The position numbers and the translations under genes are program-made. From positions 1 through 30,503 of the IMG/VR virus record IMGVR_UViG_3300017763_000113: 30,503 nucleotides of DNA; one strand, 5' to 3'. How positions within the stretch are numbered: the first letter of the stretch is position 1; every line of letters begins with the position of its first letter. Origin of the DNA: a virus. Below the pieces are notes generated by a model. The model worked only from the letters and a program-made list of their open reading frames with translations, was not told the origin of the DNA and did no database searches. Of the stretch, positions 18,157 through 26,057 are shown one piece after another.

Positions 18157-18890
18157 AAGATTTTGCCAACGATGAATCATTATTTGAAACTAATGATTTT
18201 TCTAATATGAATATCATTGAGTTTTGTGATGGTGATAAGGTTTCCAATTTTTATTGGATGGATAATTTTTATAAAAGACCATACGATGTCTATGAATATC
18301 TTTTATCTGTTGAACCACCATTATGGAAAATGGGAGAAGATTGGGAACTTGGCAGAGGTACACTCAACACAAAAAACTTTGAGGATCGTAGACATATGAT
18401 GAAGCATCCTGGTATGTCTTCACTATACAGTAAGATCTCGGGTATTTGTGACCAAGAATCCGCAGATGTGGATGAAATTGTAACTAATTTTTCAAGATTC
18501 TCACGAATTGATGATAACCCATACGAAACTCATTACTGGTGGCCTCACCATGACGGAGGATACAATGGTATATGTTACTTAAGCACGAATGATGAAATTG
18601 GAACTAACTTATATAAACCATTGGTAACAGATAATCCAGACTTATTACCTCTAGATGAAAATGATGGTGTTAGAGATGAACATGCAATACCATGGACACC
18701 AAAAAACTTATGGGAAACTGTAGTTAGTTTTCGTTCAAAATTCAATAGATTTGCAATGTTTGAAGGATCATATTATTATCACAGTATGAACTTAACTGGT
18801 GAACATTATTTTGGTGATCACTATAGTGATGCCGAATACAGAATTAATCAAGTATTTTTTATGATGAATGAAACTGAGGAACAAGATTGA
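18153..18890 (+). CDS. 2-oxoglutarate/Fe(II)-dependent oxygenase-like protein
   Basis: This 245-residue protein starts on an ATGA overlap with the preceding oxygenase. The HxD motif is His132-His133-Asp134 (WWPHHDGGYNG), the distal site is His210 in SYYYHSMN, and Arg230 (YRINQVFF) is the likely 2-oxoglutarate ligand. The insert between these motifs (~150-195, LYKPLVTDNPDLLPL, IPWTPKNLWE) is longer than in its neighbours. The layout resembles a phage-enriched 2OG-oxygenase family annotated as domain of unknown function in databases. It probably hydroxylates a protein or small molecule; no substrate is indicated. Confidence 0.75.
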   Translation: MKDFANDESLFETNDFSNMNIIEFCDGDKVSNFYWMDNFYKRPYDVYEYLLSVEPPLWKMGEDWELGRGTLNTKNFEDRRHMMKHPGMSSLYSKISGICDQESADVDEIVTNFSRFSRIDDNPYETHYWWPHHDGGYNGICYLSTNDEIGTNLYKPLVTDNPDLLPLDENDGVRDEHAIPWTPKNLWETVVSFRSKFNRFAMFEGSYYYHSMNLTGEHYFGDHYSDAEYRINQVFFMMNETEEQD

Positions 18891-18891
18891 C

Positions 18892-19548
18892 ATGCACAGA
18901 TTCAGAGATGAAATTACTCCAAACGATGATAATTTCTTAGAGATACCTATTAGTGACAAGAATCGTGAAGATCTTTTCATTACACCATTGTATACCTTTA
19001 CTCTAGACATTGATAACGGACCTCTGATTAGAGAATGTTTAGATTTGCGGGAAAGATTTCCCAATGGAGTAAAAAAATCCAATTTTGGTGAAGGTTGGCA
19101 GAGTCAAGTCTATGAATTGCCCACAATCAAAAGAACAACAACTCCTGCTATTCAAAATTTAGCAAGAAATGCTATCGATCTGACAAATGAAATATTGGAA
19201 GACTTTGGTGCAACTTATAGAGTAGATGATAATCAAATTGGATGGTGGATGAATATTAACAAGGGAATGGGATATAATGTTCATCACACTCATCCTGGAT
19301 GTACTGTTATTGGACTTTATTATCCAAAAATTCCTAGTGACCTAAATGAACAGGAAGGTAAACTCACTCTAATCAGAACTGATCCATCAAATCATAATGC
19401 TGCGTTTGCTGATGTTGCCAATAATTGTGAATGGGTAATTGAACCTGAGGAAAATGTTTTTTACTTGATGCCATCTACAGTTGCACATTATGTGACACCA
19501 CACTTTAGTGAAGAGGAGAGAATATCTATTGCATTTAATATTGGATAA
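18892..19548 (+). CDS. 2-oxoglutarate/Fe(II)-dependent oxygenase-like protein (2OG-FeII_Oxy_5 type)
   Basis: This 218-residue protein shows the family signature GWWMNINKGMGYNVHHTHPG with His131, His132 and His134, then VIGLYYPK. The distal site is His199 in STVAHYVTPH, with Arg210 in EERISIAFNIG. These are hallmark elements of putative 2OG-Fe(II) oxygenases widespread in cyanophages. I chose ATG 18892 because it follows the previous stop by one base and has GAGGA at 18876-18880; a start at 18868 inside the previous gene is possible but adds only 8 residues. The stop codon lies within the late promoter octamer for the collar fibres, so the oxygenases and fibres are directly linked. Confidence 0.78.
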   Translation: MHRFRDEITPNDDNFLEIPISDKNREDLFITPLYTFTLDIDNGPLIRECLDLRERFPNGVKKSNFGEGWQSQVYELPTIKRTTTPAIQNLARNAIDLTNEILEDFGATYRVDDNQIGWWMNINKGMGYNVHHTHPGCTVIGLYYPKIPSDLNEQEGKLTLIRTDPSNHNAAFADVANNCEWVIEPEENVFYLMPSTVAHYVTPHFSEEERISIAFNIG

Positions 19549-19551
19549 ATA
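19544..19551 (+). promoter_or_regulatory. T4-type late promoter (GATAAATA) before the collar fibres
   Basis: GATAAATA overlaps the TAA stop of the oxygenase gene and lies 34 bp before the ATG at 19586. It would drive late expression of the two collar fibre genes. Confidence 0.65.
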
Positions 19552-19585
19552 ATACACGTTATCTGTTGTTAGTAATTGGTATAAT

Positions 19586-20122
19586 ATGTCTATTCTGCAA
19601 ACGAGTGGTATTCAATTTGGACTTGATAATACCGTTCTTAATTCTAAATATGGCATTATTCCTCAGAATAGTGTTGCAGTATTTTATCAAGCATCGGCAC
19701 CTAGTGGATGGTCTCAAGTAACTACTCATAATAATAAAGCACTTAGAGTTGTATCTGGAACTGGTGGTGGGTTCGGTTCTGGTGGATCTAATGGTCCTGG
19801 TGGACAACCATTTTCTACTATATTTCCTACATCAACACGTCCAATTAGTGGTACTGTAACTTCTGCTGGTTCAGTAGGAAACACAACATTAACAGTGCAG
19901 CAAATTCCTGGACATACTCATAATGCAGGTTCTCAGGTTAATGTAAGTCCTGGATCTCCTAGTGTTGGAGGACGTGCCGTAAATACTTCAGCACCAGCAA
20001 CATCTCCAACGGGTGGAGGTAACTCACATACTCACCCATTTGTTGGTGCCTCATCACCTTATAGTGGAAGTATTGACCTTAGAGTTAAATATATTGATGT
20101 TATCATCTGTCGTTTTAGTTGA
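19586..20122 (+). CDS. Phage tail collar fibre protein
   Basis: This 178-residue protein has a tail collar domain (residues ~22-65: YGIIPQNSVAVFYQASAPSGW, then LRVVSGTGGG). A central Thr-rich stretch ends in QQIPGHTHNAGS. The C-terminus holds GGGNSHTHPF and ends DLRVKYIDVIICRFS. The two HTH motifs (110-112 and 148-150) resemble the HxH metal-binding motifs of T4 short- and long-fibre tips, where His residues hold metal ions along the trimer axis; metal binding here is an inference. Between the motifs lies a ~35-residue linker rich in Ser, Pro and Gly. It is paralogous to the next gene, which has a huge insertion in the same linker. It follows a late promoter. Confidence 0.82.
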   Translation: MSILQTSGIQFGLDNTVLNSKYGIIPQNSVAVFYQASAPSGWSQVTTHNNKALRVVSGTGGGFGSGGSNGPGGQPFSTIFPTSTRPISGTVTSAGSVGNTTLTVQQIPGHTHNAGSQVNVSPGSPSVGGRAVNTSAPATSPTGGGNSHTHPFVGASSPYSGSIDLRVKYIDVIICRFS

Positions 20123-20132
20123 GGTATAATAT

Positions 20133-21395
20133 ATGTCTATTTTAAGAGCAGACGGGATCCAGTTCGGAAATGGTACTCAATTAAATACGTTTTACGGTAT
20201 TGTTCCACAATCATCTACGATGCTGTTTTATCAATCAGCAGCACCAACTGGGTGGACTAAAGAAACATCAGCAAACGATCAAGCACTTAGAGTTGTAGAT
20301 GGAACGGGTGGAGGATCTTCTGGACAGAATAGTTTCAGCACAACATTTGATGATGGTGGTGCTACTTCAGTTGTAACTTCAACCCTATTGGGTAGTATTG
20401 GACCAACAACACTAACAACACAACAAATTCCAGCACATACCCATAATACTGGATCAAATCCAAATTCCTATAGATCATCTGGTGGTTCTTCACCATTTAG
20501 AACAACTAATAGGCAACCACGTGGATATAATATTAGAGCAACAACTAGAACACAAATTAATAATCGTGTTCAGATTAATTTTAGACAACCTAGACAGGTA
20601 AGACAACCTCGTAACTATAGACAACCACGAAGGCAGAGAGTTCCACTCAGAAACAGACAACCAAGAAACTTTAGAGTAAGATATCCTACACGTTCTAGAA
20701 GACCATTTAGTTTTAGAGTTCCTGTTCCATTCCGTGTTCCTGTAAGATCACGAAGACCAATATCTCAACGAAATCCTGGTGGAAGATGGAGAAACTCTAT
20801 TGGTCAATCTTGGAGAGCAGGTGGAAGAAATAATGATAGAACACCAAGAAGAAGATGGGGTCGGAGAAGAAGAAATGATAGGATTCCAAGAAGAGCAGAT
20901 AGAAGACAACCTAGAGTAAGTTGGTGGAGACAGAGAAGACAGTTTAGAAGACCTGTATCTTTTAGACAGAGAAGATCTTTCCGTCAACCTCGTAACTTTA
21001 GACAACCTAGAAATGCAAGACAGAGGAGATCATTTAGGAGGAGGCAACCAAGATCATTCAGAGTGAGGTATTCATTCAGGCAGAGAAGATCTTTCCGAGT
21101 GAATATTCCGTTCAGAGTAGCAGTTCCTCAGAGAAATCCTTCATCTTTTAGACAACCAAGAACATATCGTACACCTCAAAGATATCCACAGACTACAAGT
21201 GTGAGGGTAACTCAAAGGGTTCTAACTCCTGGTGGTACTATTAGGAAGAATAATACTCAAGGACCAGCAACAAGATCAACTGGTGGTGGTCAATCACATA
21301 CTCATCCATTTACTGGTAGTGAAGTTACTTTCTCTGCTGCACTATCACCACTTAGAGTTCAATACATTGATGTCATTACTTGCAGTTTAGATTAA
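20133..21395 (+). CDS. Tail collar fibre protein with a large Arg-rich (FRQP-type) insertion
   Basis: Residues 1-110 match the paralogue at 19586 closely (MSIL-x-x-x-GIQFG, YGIVPQSSTMLFYQSAAPTGW, LRVVDGTGGG, QQIPAHTHNTGS). Residues 373-420 match its end (GGGQSHTHPF, LRVQYIDVITCSLD). Between lies a ~262-residue segment (111-372) that my hand count gives as about 81 Arg and only 3 Asp/Glu, built from irregular units such as FRQPRN, FRVPV, QRRSFR and RSRRP. It would be an elongated, strongly positive shaft or coat. HTH motifs flank the insertion. GAGG at 20121-20124 is the ribosome site. In related cyanophage fibres the same place often holds YRQP-type repeats with far less Arg; this version seems extreme. 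Confidence 0.82.
   Translation: MSILRADGIQFGNGTQLNTFYGIVPQSSTMLFYQSAAPTGWTKETSANDQALRVVDGTGGGSSGQNSFSTTFDDGGATSVVTSTLLGSIGPTTLTTQQIPAHTHNTGSNPNSYRSSGGSSPFRTTNRQPRGYNIRATTRTQINNRVQINFRQPRQVRQPRNYRQPRRQRVPLRNRQPRNFRVRYPTRSRRPFSFRVPVPFRVPVRSRRPISQRNPGGRWRNSIGQSWRAGGRNNDRTPRRRWGRRRRNDRIPRRADRRQPRVSWWRQRRQFRRPVSFRQRRSFRQPRNFRQPRNARQRRSFRRRQPRSFRVRYSFRQRRSFRVNIPFRVAVPQRNPSSFRQPRTYRTPQRYPQTTSVRVTQRVLTPGGTIRKNNTQGPATRSTGGGQSHTHPFTGSEVTFSAALSPLRVQYIDVITCSLD
20463..21248 (+). repeat. Purine-rich repetitive DNA encoding the Arg-rich fibre insertion
   Basis: This stretch of the collar fibre gene is dominated by AGA and CGT codons and near-repeated words such as AGACAACC, CAACCTCG and AGAAGATCTTTCCG. Short imperfect repeats of 18-27 nt encode FRQPRN-like units, so it could expand or contract by slippage or recombination. 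Confidence 0.7.
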
Positions 21396-21406
21396 CATCG
21401 TGCTAT

Positions 21407-21414
21407 AATAAATA
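21407..21414 (+). promoter_or_regulatory. T4-type late promoter (AATAAATA)
   Basis: AATAAATA lies in the short gap after the collar fibre gene, 19 bp before the ATG at 21434. It overlaps a sigma70-like TATAAT (21404-21409), so host polymerase may also read it. Confidence 0.65.
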
Positions 21415-21433
21415 ATACACTGAATCCCTTGTT

Positions 21434-21820
21434 ATGGCAAAACAGACTGGTAAATGGTGTCCACTAATTCGTAAGGATTGTGTAGAACATAAATGTGCAT
21501 GGTATACGCATATTGCGGGTGTAGATCCTAATACTGGAAATCCAGTAGATCATTGGTCTTGTGCCATTCAATGGATGCCAATGCTAATGATTGAAAATAG
21601 TCAGCAACAACGTTCTACAAGTTCTGCTGTTGAGTCTTTCCGTAATGAAATGACTAAAGCACACGAAACTAATCAGAATATGTTGGATGCTGTCGGTAAC
21701 ATGTATCTTGATATGTGTGAAGATCAGGGTGTCAATGTTTCTGAATACATTGAACAGATTGATGGCATAGATAATGAAGAAGAAAACTTACTACCCGAAT
21801 CCGAAGAGGAGAAAAAATGA
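21434..21820 (+). CDS. Conserved phage protein with a Cys/His-rich N-terminus
   Basis: This 128-residue protein has a possible metal-binding cluster in its first 50 residues: WCPLIRKDCVEHKCAWYTHI followed by DHWSCAIQW, giving four Cys plus nearby His. A zinc or iron-sulphur site is possible but not proven. The rest is helical (SSAVESFRNEMTKAHETNQNMLDAVGN) with a very acidic C-terminus (NEEENLLPESEEEKK). I recognise the pattern as a conserved cyanophage protein of unknown function. It has its own late promoter and overlaps the next gene by ATGA, so it is coexpressed with the coiled-coil protein. Confidence 0.75.
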   Translation: MAKQTGKWCPLIRKDCVEHKCAWYTHIAGVDPNTGNPVDHWSCAIQWMPMLMIENSQQQRSTSSAVESFRNEMTKAHETNQNMLDAVGNMYLDMCEDQGVNVSEYIEQIDGIDNEEENLLPESEEEKK

Positions 21821-23151
21821 AAATTTCTATTATCCCAGAAGATAAAAAAATTATCGTAGATGGTAAAACCGTGGATCTTGAGGATAATGCACCTTGGGAT
21901 TTTGATGATGAACCCATCCATGCAATTCAGTGGAAGGATGATAGAGGTGAATTGGAATATGAAGATATTATTGGTGAAGAACCAGCACCAAATAAAATTT
22001 TTGGTGTAGATGAATTTGATACTATTGTTCAACCATATCTAGATTACTTTAATACATTTTTGGATTCATACGAGAAATCAGAACTTGAGTCTGCATTACA
22101 AGAAGAGCAAAATATTGCTGATCAGATTGAAGAATTGAATATTGATAAACTTGAGAAAGAAGCACAACTTGTTATCATCGAAGACCTCAAGAGACAGAAT
22201 AGAGAACTTCGTGATGAGAGAGAAGATTTGTATGAGGAAAAGAGTAAGTCAGATCAAGCAGCAGTATATGACAAGCAAGTTGCTTTAATTGAACTCGAAC
22301 GTGAAAAAGCAGCACGTGAATCTGAAAAGGCAGGTTTAGAATCACAGAAAGCAGATGAGTTTTTTGAGAAGAAGTCTTTAGAACTTGCTAAAAAGTATGA
22401 TGAACTCTTTCATGATTTTGAAAAGGAAAAAGATGCTTTTGTAGAAGAAAGGAAAGAGTATCAAGAATTGCTGCAAATGGAACGTGATAAGATTGAGAGG
22501 GAAGATGATCTTTCTATGAAGCAACTTGCTCTCGAAGATAAAGAACGTGAAACAAGAGAGGAAATGATTGCCAAGGTTAGGTTGATCGAAGAAGAACAAC
22601 TTGACATTGCTAAGGCAGAACTTGAATTGCAGAAACAGGCAGTTGATATTATCCGTTTGGAGAATCTTGAAGTTCAAGAACAAATCAATGCTGCTAGAGA
22701 TGTAATTAAAGTAAATCTTGAAAAGCAGGAAGATGAGTTTGAGAGGAGAAAGGATCAAGAACTAGAAATTATCATGAGATCTCATGAAGATCTAATGAAT
22801 AAAATGTCTCAGGAAGAGGCATTTGATGAACTAGATGATGCTGTAGAACGTGAATTTGATAAAGCAGAAGTTGAGTATAAAGAATTTCAAAGAGAAAAAC
22901 TCAAGCAATCTAATAGCAGTATTCATGCTGCTGGTCAAGAGAAAATCATTAGAGATAGTATTGAACGTGAAGAAATTCAGGGTGGTGCTGACAAATCTAT
23001 CGAAGATATCCTAACACTTATGGACGGTATTGACCCAGAAGAACTTTATACTGTACTAACTGATGATGAGAGAGGAGAAAATTCTTTCCCTGTAGATAAG
23101 GCAGTTAAGTGGTTTGCTGCCCTAAAAGAAGTTCTAGATAAAAATGATTGA
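21817..23151 (+). CDS. Long coiled-coil phage protein, function unknown
   Basis: This 444-residue protein has three parts. Residues 1-60 (MKISIIPEDKKIIVDGKTVDLED, then PIHAIQWKDDRGELEYED) match a small domain common in cyanophage proteins near fibre genes. Residues ~80-370 are highly charged, Glu/Lys-rich and heptad-like (ELNIDKLEKEAQLVIIEDLK; DEREDLYEEKSKSDQ), predicting a long coiled coil. Residues ~385-444 (SIEDILTLMDGIDPEELYTVL to WFAALKEVLDKND) form a helical end. It could be a fibre-assembly scaffold or a rod-like virion part. No membrane segment or enzyme motif was seen. It overlaps the Cys/His-rich gene and precedes three more oxygenase genes. Confidence 0.75.
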   Translation: MKISIIPEDKKIIVDGKTVDLEDNAPWDFDDEPIHAIQWKDDRGELEYEDIIGEEPAPNKIFGVDEFDTIVQPYLDYFNTFLDSYEKSELESALQEEQNIADQIEELNIDKLEKEAQLVIIEDLKRQNRELRDEREDLYEEKSKSDQAAVYDKQVALIELEREKAARESEKAGLESQKADEFFEKKSLELAKKYDELFHDFEKEKDAFVEERKEYQELLQMERDKIEREDDLSMKQLALEDKERETREEMIAKVRLIEEEQLDIAKAELELQKQAVDIIRLENLEVQEQINAARDVIKVNLEKQEDEFERRKDQELEIIMRSHEDLMNKMSQEEAFDELDDAVEREFDKAEVEYKEFQREKLKQSNSSIHAAGQEKIIRDSIEREEIQGGADKSIEDILTLMDGIDPEELYTVLTDDERGENSFPVDKAVKWFAALKEVLDKND

Positions 23152-23160
23152 TATATTGAA

Positions 23161-24558
23161 ATGAATAATGAATTGTTGAAGAACAACTATATCGTTGTTC
23201 CTAATTTTATCGATCCAGATCATGCCTCACGATTAGAAAAAGAGTTCTTTGTTACTGATGAAATCTTTGATTTTAGTGGTGATGAACAGGCACCAAACTC
23301 ATCAGCAGTATATGATTATCTCCCAGCATTAGAACTTCTGGCAAACAAAACTTCGGAAGTTTCTAAACTAATTGGTGAAACTGTTCTCCCAACTTATGTT
23401 TATTCTAGAATATATCGAAACGGAAGTATTCTTCATAGACACACTGATCGTCCTGGATGTGAAATATCATTAACATTGCACTTAGGTAGTGATAAACCTT
23501 GGGCAATTTGGATTGAAACACCAGAAGGAAAGAATAGATCAGTTAACTTGAATCCTGGTGATGCTATGCTATACTTGGGATGTATTGCTCCACATTGGAG
23601 AGATCAATTTGAGGGTGAAGAGTACACTCAATTTTTCTTACATTATGTAAGAAGTCGTGGTATGTGTAGTCCTGCATACTTTGATAAAAACAAATTTAGA
23701 GACATTGACACTGAAGACTTATTACGGGAGTACAAACAAATGGGAAAGTTTACTAATGTAAATGAGATGACAATACTTCCAAAGAAGTATAGAGAAAAAC
23801 AAGAAAGAAACGATGATAATAAGGTTGAATTTATACTAGATTCTAATAACGATACTGATACTTTCTTTGACTTTGACGATGTAGTCATTGCTAATGATAA
23901 GTATAAAAAGTTCTTGACTAAAAAAGATACTCCAGAATTGATTAATGAACCTAAGGTAGAGAATAAAGCAAAACCATCGGGCAAATTGTCATCTAAACCT
24001 ATTGCTGATTTTGTATGGCATGGTCAAGAAGTTGTTGATCCTGAACTATGTGATAAAATCCTAGATGAGTATGCAAATACAAACTATTGGGAAGCAACAT
24101 TAACTGGAAGTGGTCATGATCCAGATGCACGAAGGTGTGAACAAATTTGTATTTCTGAGCAATCAATCATTGCTGAAGATAATTCTGACACTAGGAAACA
24201 GTTAGATGATCAAATGTTTGAGGTTGTTCAAAACTTGATCGGACTTTATCAAGAAGCACATCCAGAGTTTGAACTAGAGATTCAAGAGGATAGTGGTTAT
24301 GAACTGCTCAAATATGAAGAGGGTGACTTTTATATTGAGCATACAGATTCGTTCAAAGAACAACCTAGAGCATTAACAGTGATTGTGTCAATGAATAATG
24401 CATATGAAGGTGGAGAAGTTGCTTTATTCAATCGTGAACTAGTATATAAACTTGATGTTGGTGATGTAATTATGTTCCCATCTAATTTTATGTACCCGCA
24501 TGAAATTATGCCAGTTACTCAAGGAACAAGATTCTCTATCATTACTTGGGTTGTATGA
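23161..24558 (+). CDS. Fused protein with two 2-oxoglutarate/Fe(II) oxygenase domains
   Basis: This 465-residue protein contains two complete oxygenase domains. The N-terminal one (~1-185) has His94-Thr-Asp96 (ILHRHTDRPGCE) and distal His145 (APHWRDQF). The C-terminal one (~285-465) has His394-Thr-Asp396 (FYIEHTDSF), distal His447 (MYPHEIMP) and Arg457 (GTRFSIITW), with the LTVIVSMNN-YEGGEVAL strand typical of prolyl-4-hydroxylase-like enzymes. An acidic, Lys-rich linker (~200-285) joins them. Both HxD pairs are intact, so both halves may be active. The stop overlaps the next start (ATGA). Substrate unknown; the two active sites could process repeats on one long protein, which is an inference. 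Confidence 0.85.
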   Translation: MNNELLKNNYIVVPNFIDPDHASRLEKEFFVTDEIFDFSGDEQAPNSSAVYDYLPALELLANKTSEVSKLIGETVLPTYVYSRIYRNGSILHRHTDRPGCEISLTLHLGSDKPWAIWIETPEGKNRSVNLNPGDAMLYLGCIAPHWRDQFEGEEYTQFFLHYVRSRGMCSPAYFDKNKFRDIDTEDLLREYKQMGKFTNVNEMTILPKKYREKQERNDDNKVEFILDSNNDTDTFFDFDDVVIANDKYKKFLTKKDTPELINEPKVENKAKPSGKLSSKPIADFVWHGQEVVDPELCDKILDEYANTNYWEATLTGSGHDPDARRCEQICISEQSIIAEDNSDTRKQLDDQMFEVVQNLIGLYQEAHPEFELEIQEDSGYELLKYEEGDFYIEHTDSFKEQPRALTVIVSMNNAYEGGEVALFNRELVYKLDVGDVIMFPSNFMYPHEIMPVTQGTRFSIITWVV

Positions 24559-25205
24559 AACATAATGATTTTATTGGTCATTATGAAAATGTAATGGATG
24601 TTGATGCTTGTGATGCTGTAATTTCACTCTTCGATTCCAATTGGCAACATCCTGATGATCCAAATAACAAATTAAGAACTGGTCAGGGAAATACTGAAAC
24701 TGAAAGAGGTCATTTAAATAGGCACGACTATCAGTGGTATCTGGATCCTAGTCCATCATTTGATCTTATTGTCAGAACTGTAGAGTATTGTTGGGAACAG
24801 TATAAACAAACTTTTTGGGTTTCTAATTATGTTCATATCAACTTTGATGAGGTAAAACTTCAAAAGACTTTTCCCAGAGGTGGATTTCATGACTGGCATT
24901 GTGAGATTACTGATTTAGGAGCAGTTGACAGATGTGTTGCTTGGATGTTATATTTGAATGACATTCCCGAAGGTGAGGGTGAAACAGAGTTCCTTTGGCA
25001 AGGTCGTAGAGTACAACCAAAAGCAGGGACGATGTTAATTTGGCCCGCATTTTACACACATGTTCATCGTGGAAACACTGTATATTCAAAGAGTAAATAC
25101 ATTGCAACAGGTTGGGGAAACTATTTTTGTAATGATAGTCAACTGGAAGATTATTTTGAACATGACGACAATCTAAAACTATTCACAGACAGGAAACGAG
25201 ACTAA
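24555..25205 (+). CDS. 2-oxoglutarate/Fe(II)-dependent oxygenase with HxE variant site
   Basis: This 216-residue protein is placed from ATG 24555, which overlaps the preceding stop; the TTG at 24546 would add only 3 residues. The active-site segment is GGFHDWHCEI, in which His115-Cys-Glu117 forms an HxE variant of the usual HxD. The distal site is FYTHVHRGN (His169 or His171). LYLNDIPEGEGETEFLWQGRRVQPKAGTML is the strand and turn pattern of prolyl-4-hydroxylase-like proteins. Glu can replace Asp as iron ligand in some members, so activity remains likely but should be tested. It belongs to the second oxygenase group after the coiled-coil gene. Confidence 0.8.
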   Translation: MKHNDFIGHYENVMDVDACDAVISLFDSNWQHPDDPNNKLRTGQGNTETERGHLNRHDYQWYLDPSPSFDLIVRTVEYCWEQYKQTFWVSNYVHINFDEVKLQKTFPRGGFHDWHCEITDLGAVDRCVAWMLYLNDIPEGEGETEFLWQGRRVQPKAGTMLIWPAFYTHVHRGNTVYSKSKYIATGWGNYFCNDSQLEDYFEHDDNLKLFTDRKRD

Positions 25206-25414
25206 TGGCACTATCTGACCAAGTAAAAGTAGAAATAGATTCTGCTCAAACACATCTTCGTGAAGCATTGGCATTTGCTGCAAGAAATGAGAAACCGTTT
25301 TTTGTTAAAGCATTGGGTGAAATGATTCATGCTTTAGATACTCTATCATCAGCAGATGATTTTATGGATACTATGCAGGAATTGTTGGAAAAGAATGATG
25401 AATTACCAGATTAA
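25205..25414 (+). CDS. Small helical phage protein of unknown function
   Basis: This 69-residue protein begins on the stop codon of the previous gene (TAATG) and overlaps the start of the next oxygenase by about 17 bp. It is acidic and helical (SDQVKVEIDSAQTHLREALAFA, then DDFMDTMQELLEKNDELPD), with no Cys or membrane segment. Its place between two oxygenase genes suggests co-translation, perhaps as a partner, but there is no direct evidence. Confidence 0.65.
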   Translation: MALSDQVKVEIDSAQTHLREALAFAARNEKPFFVKALGEMIHALDTLSSADDFMDTMQELLEKNDELPD

Positions 25415-25991
25415 AACTGAACCTTTCTCTCATGTTATCATTGAAGAAACATTTGATGAAGAACAATATGATATGATTTGGAGAGAACTTGATTTTCTTT
25501 TGAATAAGTTCAAGGATCCTGAAGGATACATGGCAGCAAAAGATGATGATGGAAACTATCTAACAACAGCAAAAGGTTTATCATTAGATGCAGTGTATAA
25601 TAATGAATATAGAAATATTTCTGACATCTTAACTATTTGTCAGAAGATTTTTTTCAATGATGATAAGTTTTTTGATGATTTAGTGGAAAAGGATGATTAT
25701 TGGACGACATATAAAAGGTCTAGTGAAGATTGGACTAAAATCAGAAGATATTTTCCTGGAGATGGATATGACCCACACGCAGATACTTGGGTGAATGTGT
25801 TAGTAACCACAACACTTTGTCATAAGGAAGATGAGGGAGGAAATTTATATTTCCCAAGATATGATTATGAAATTCAAACGAGTAATAATAAGACTGTAAT
25901 TTTTCCTGGTTGGGTTGAACATTCTGTCACAGATGTGTTGGAGAATGACAGATATGCTATCACAAAGTTTATACACTGTGCCAGTAAGTGA
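25398..25991 (+). CDS. 2-oxoglutarate/Fe(II)-dependent oxygenase
   Basis: This 197-residue protein (start MNYQIKTEPFSHVIIEE) has His127-Ala-Asp129 in GYDPHADTW, distal His175 in WVEHSVTDV and Arg185 in DRYAITKFIH, a regular HxD-H-R set. ATG 25398, with GGAA 7 bp upstream, was preferred; ATG 25395 is an equal option, and the longer frame from 25356 encodes an unlikely Cys/Trp-rich leader. It is the last oxygenase of the block and the last gene before a sigma70-type promoter, so transcription units probably change here. Confidence 0.8.
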   Translation: MNYQIKTEPFSHVIIEETFDEEQYDMIWRELDFLLNKFKDPEGYMAAKDDDGNYLTTAKGLSLDAVYNNEYRNISDILTICQKIFFNDDKFFDDLVEKDDYWTTYKRSSEDWTKIRRYFPGDGYDPHADTWVNVLVTTTLCHKEDEGGNLYFPRYDYEIQTSNNKTVIFPGWVEHSVTDVLENDRYAITKFIHCASK

Positions 25992-26006
25992 ACTGTCCAC
26001 TAGGTC

Positions 26007-26035
26007 TTGACTTTGCCTGTGAGATACCGTATATT
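26007..26035 (+). promoter_or_regulatory. Sigma70-type promoter (TTGACT-N17-TATATT)
   Basis: The -35 TTGACT (26007-26012) and -10 TATATT (26030-26035) are separated by 17 bp. It lies in the short gap after the oxygenase block and before the gene at 26058. TGTCCAC at 25994-26000 lies 36 bp (start to start) upstream of the -10, as at two other promoters in this window. Confidence 0.6.
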
Positions 26036-26057
26036 GTATATGTTCTGAAGAAACCAG

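Noticed and set aside
20463-21248. Frameshift artefact, diversity-generating-retroelement target or CRISPR-like array as explanation of the repetitive segment
   Set aside because: The same frame continues into a conserved C-terminus. No reverse transcriptase or template repeat is present, and the repeats are irregular and coding, without unique spacers.
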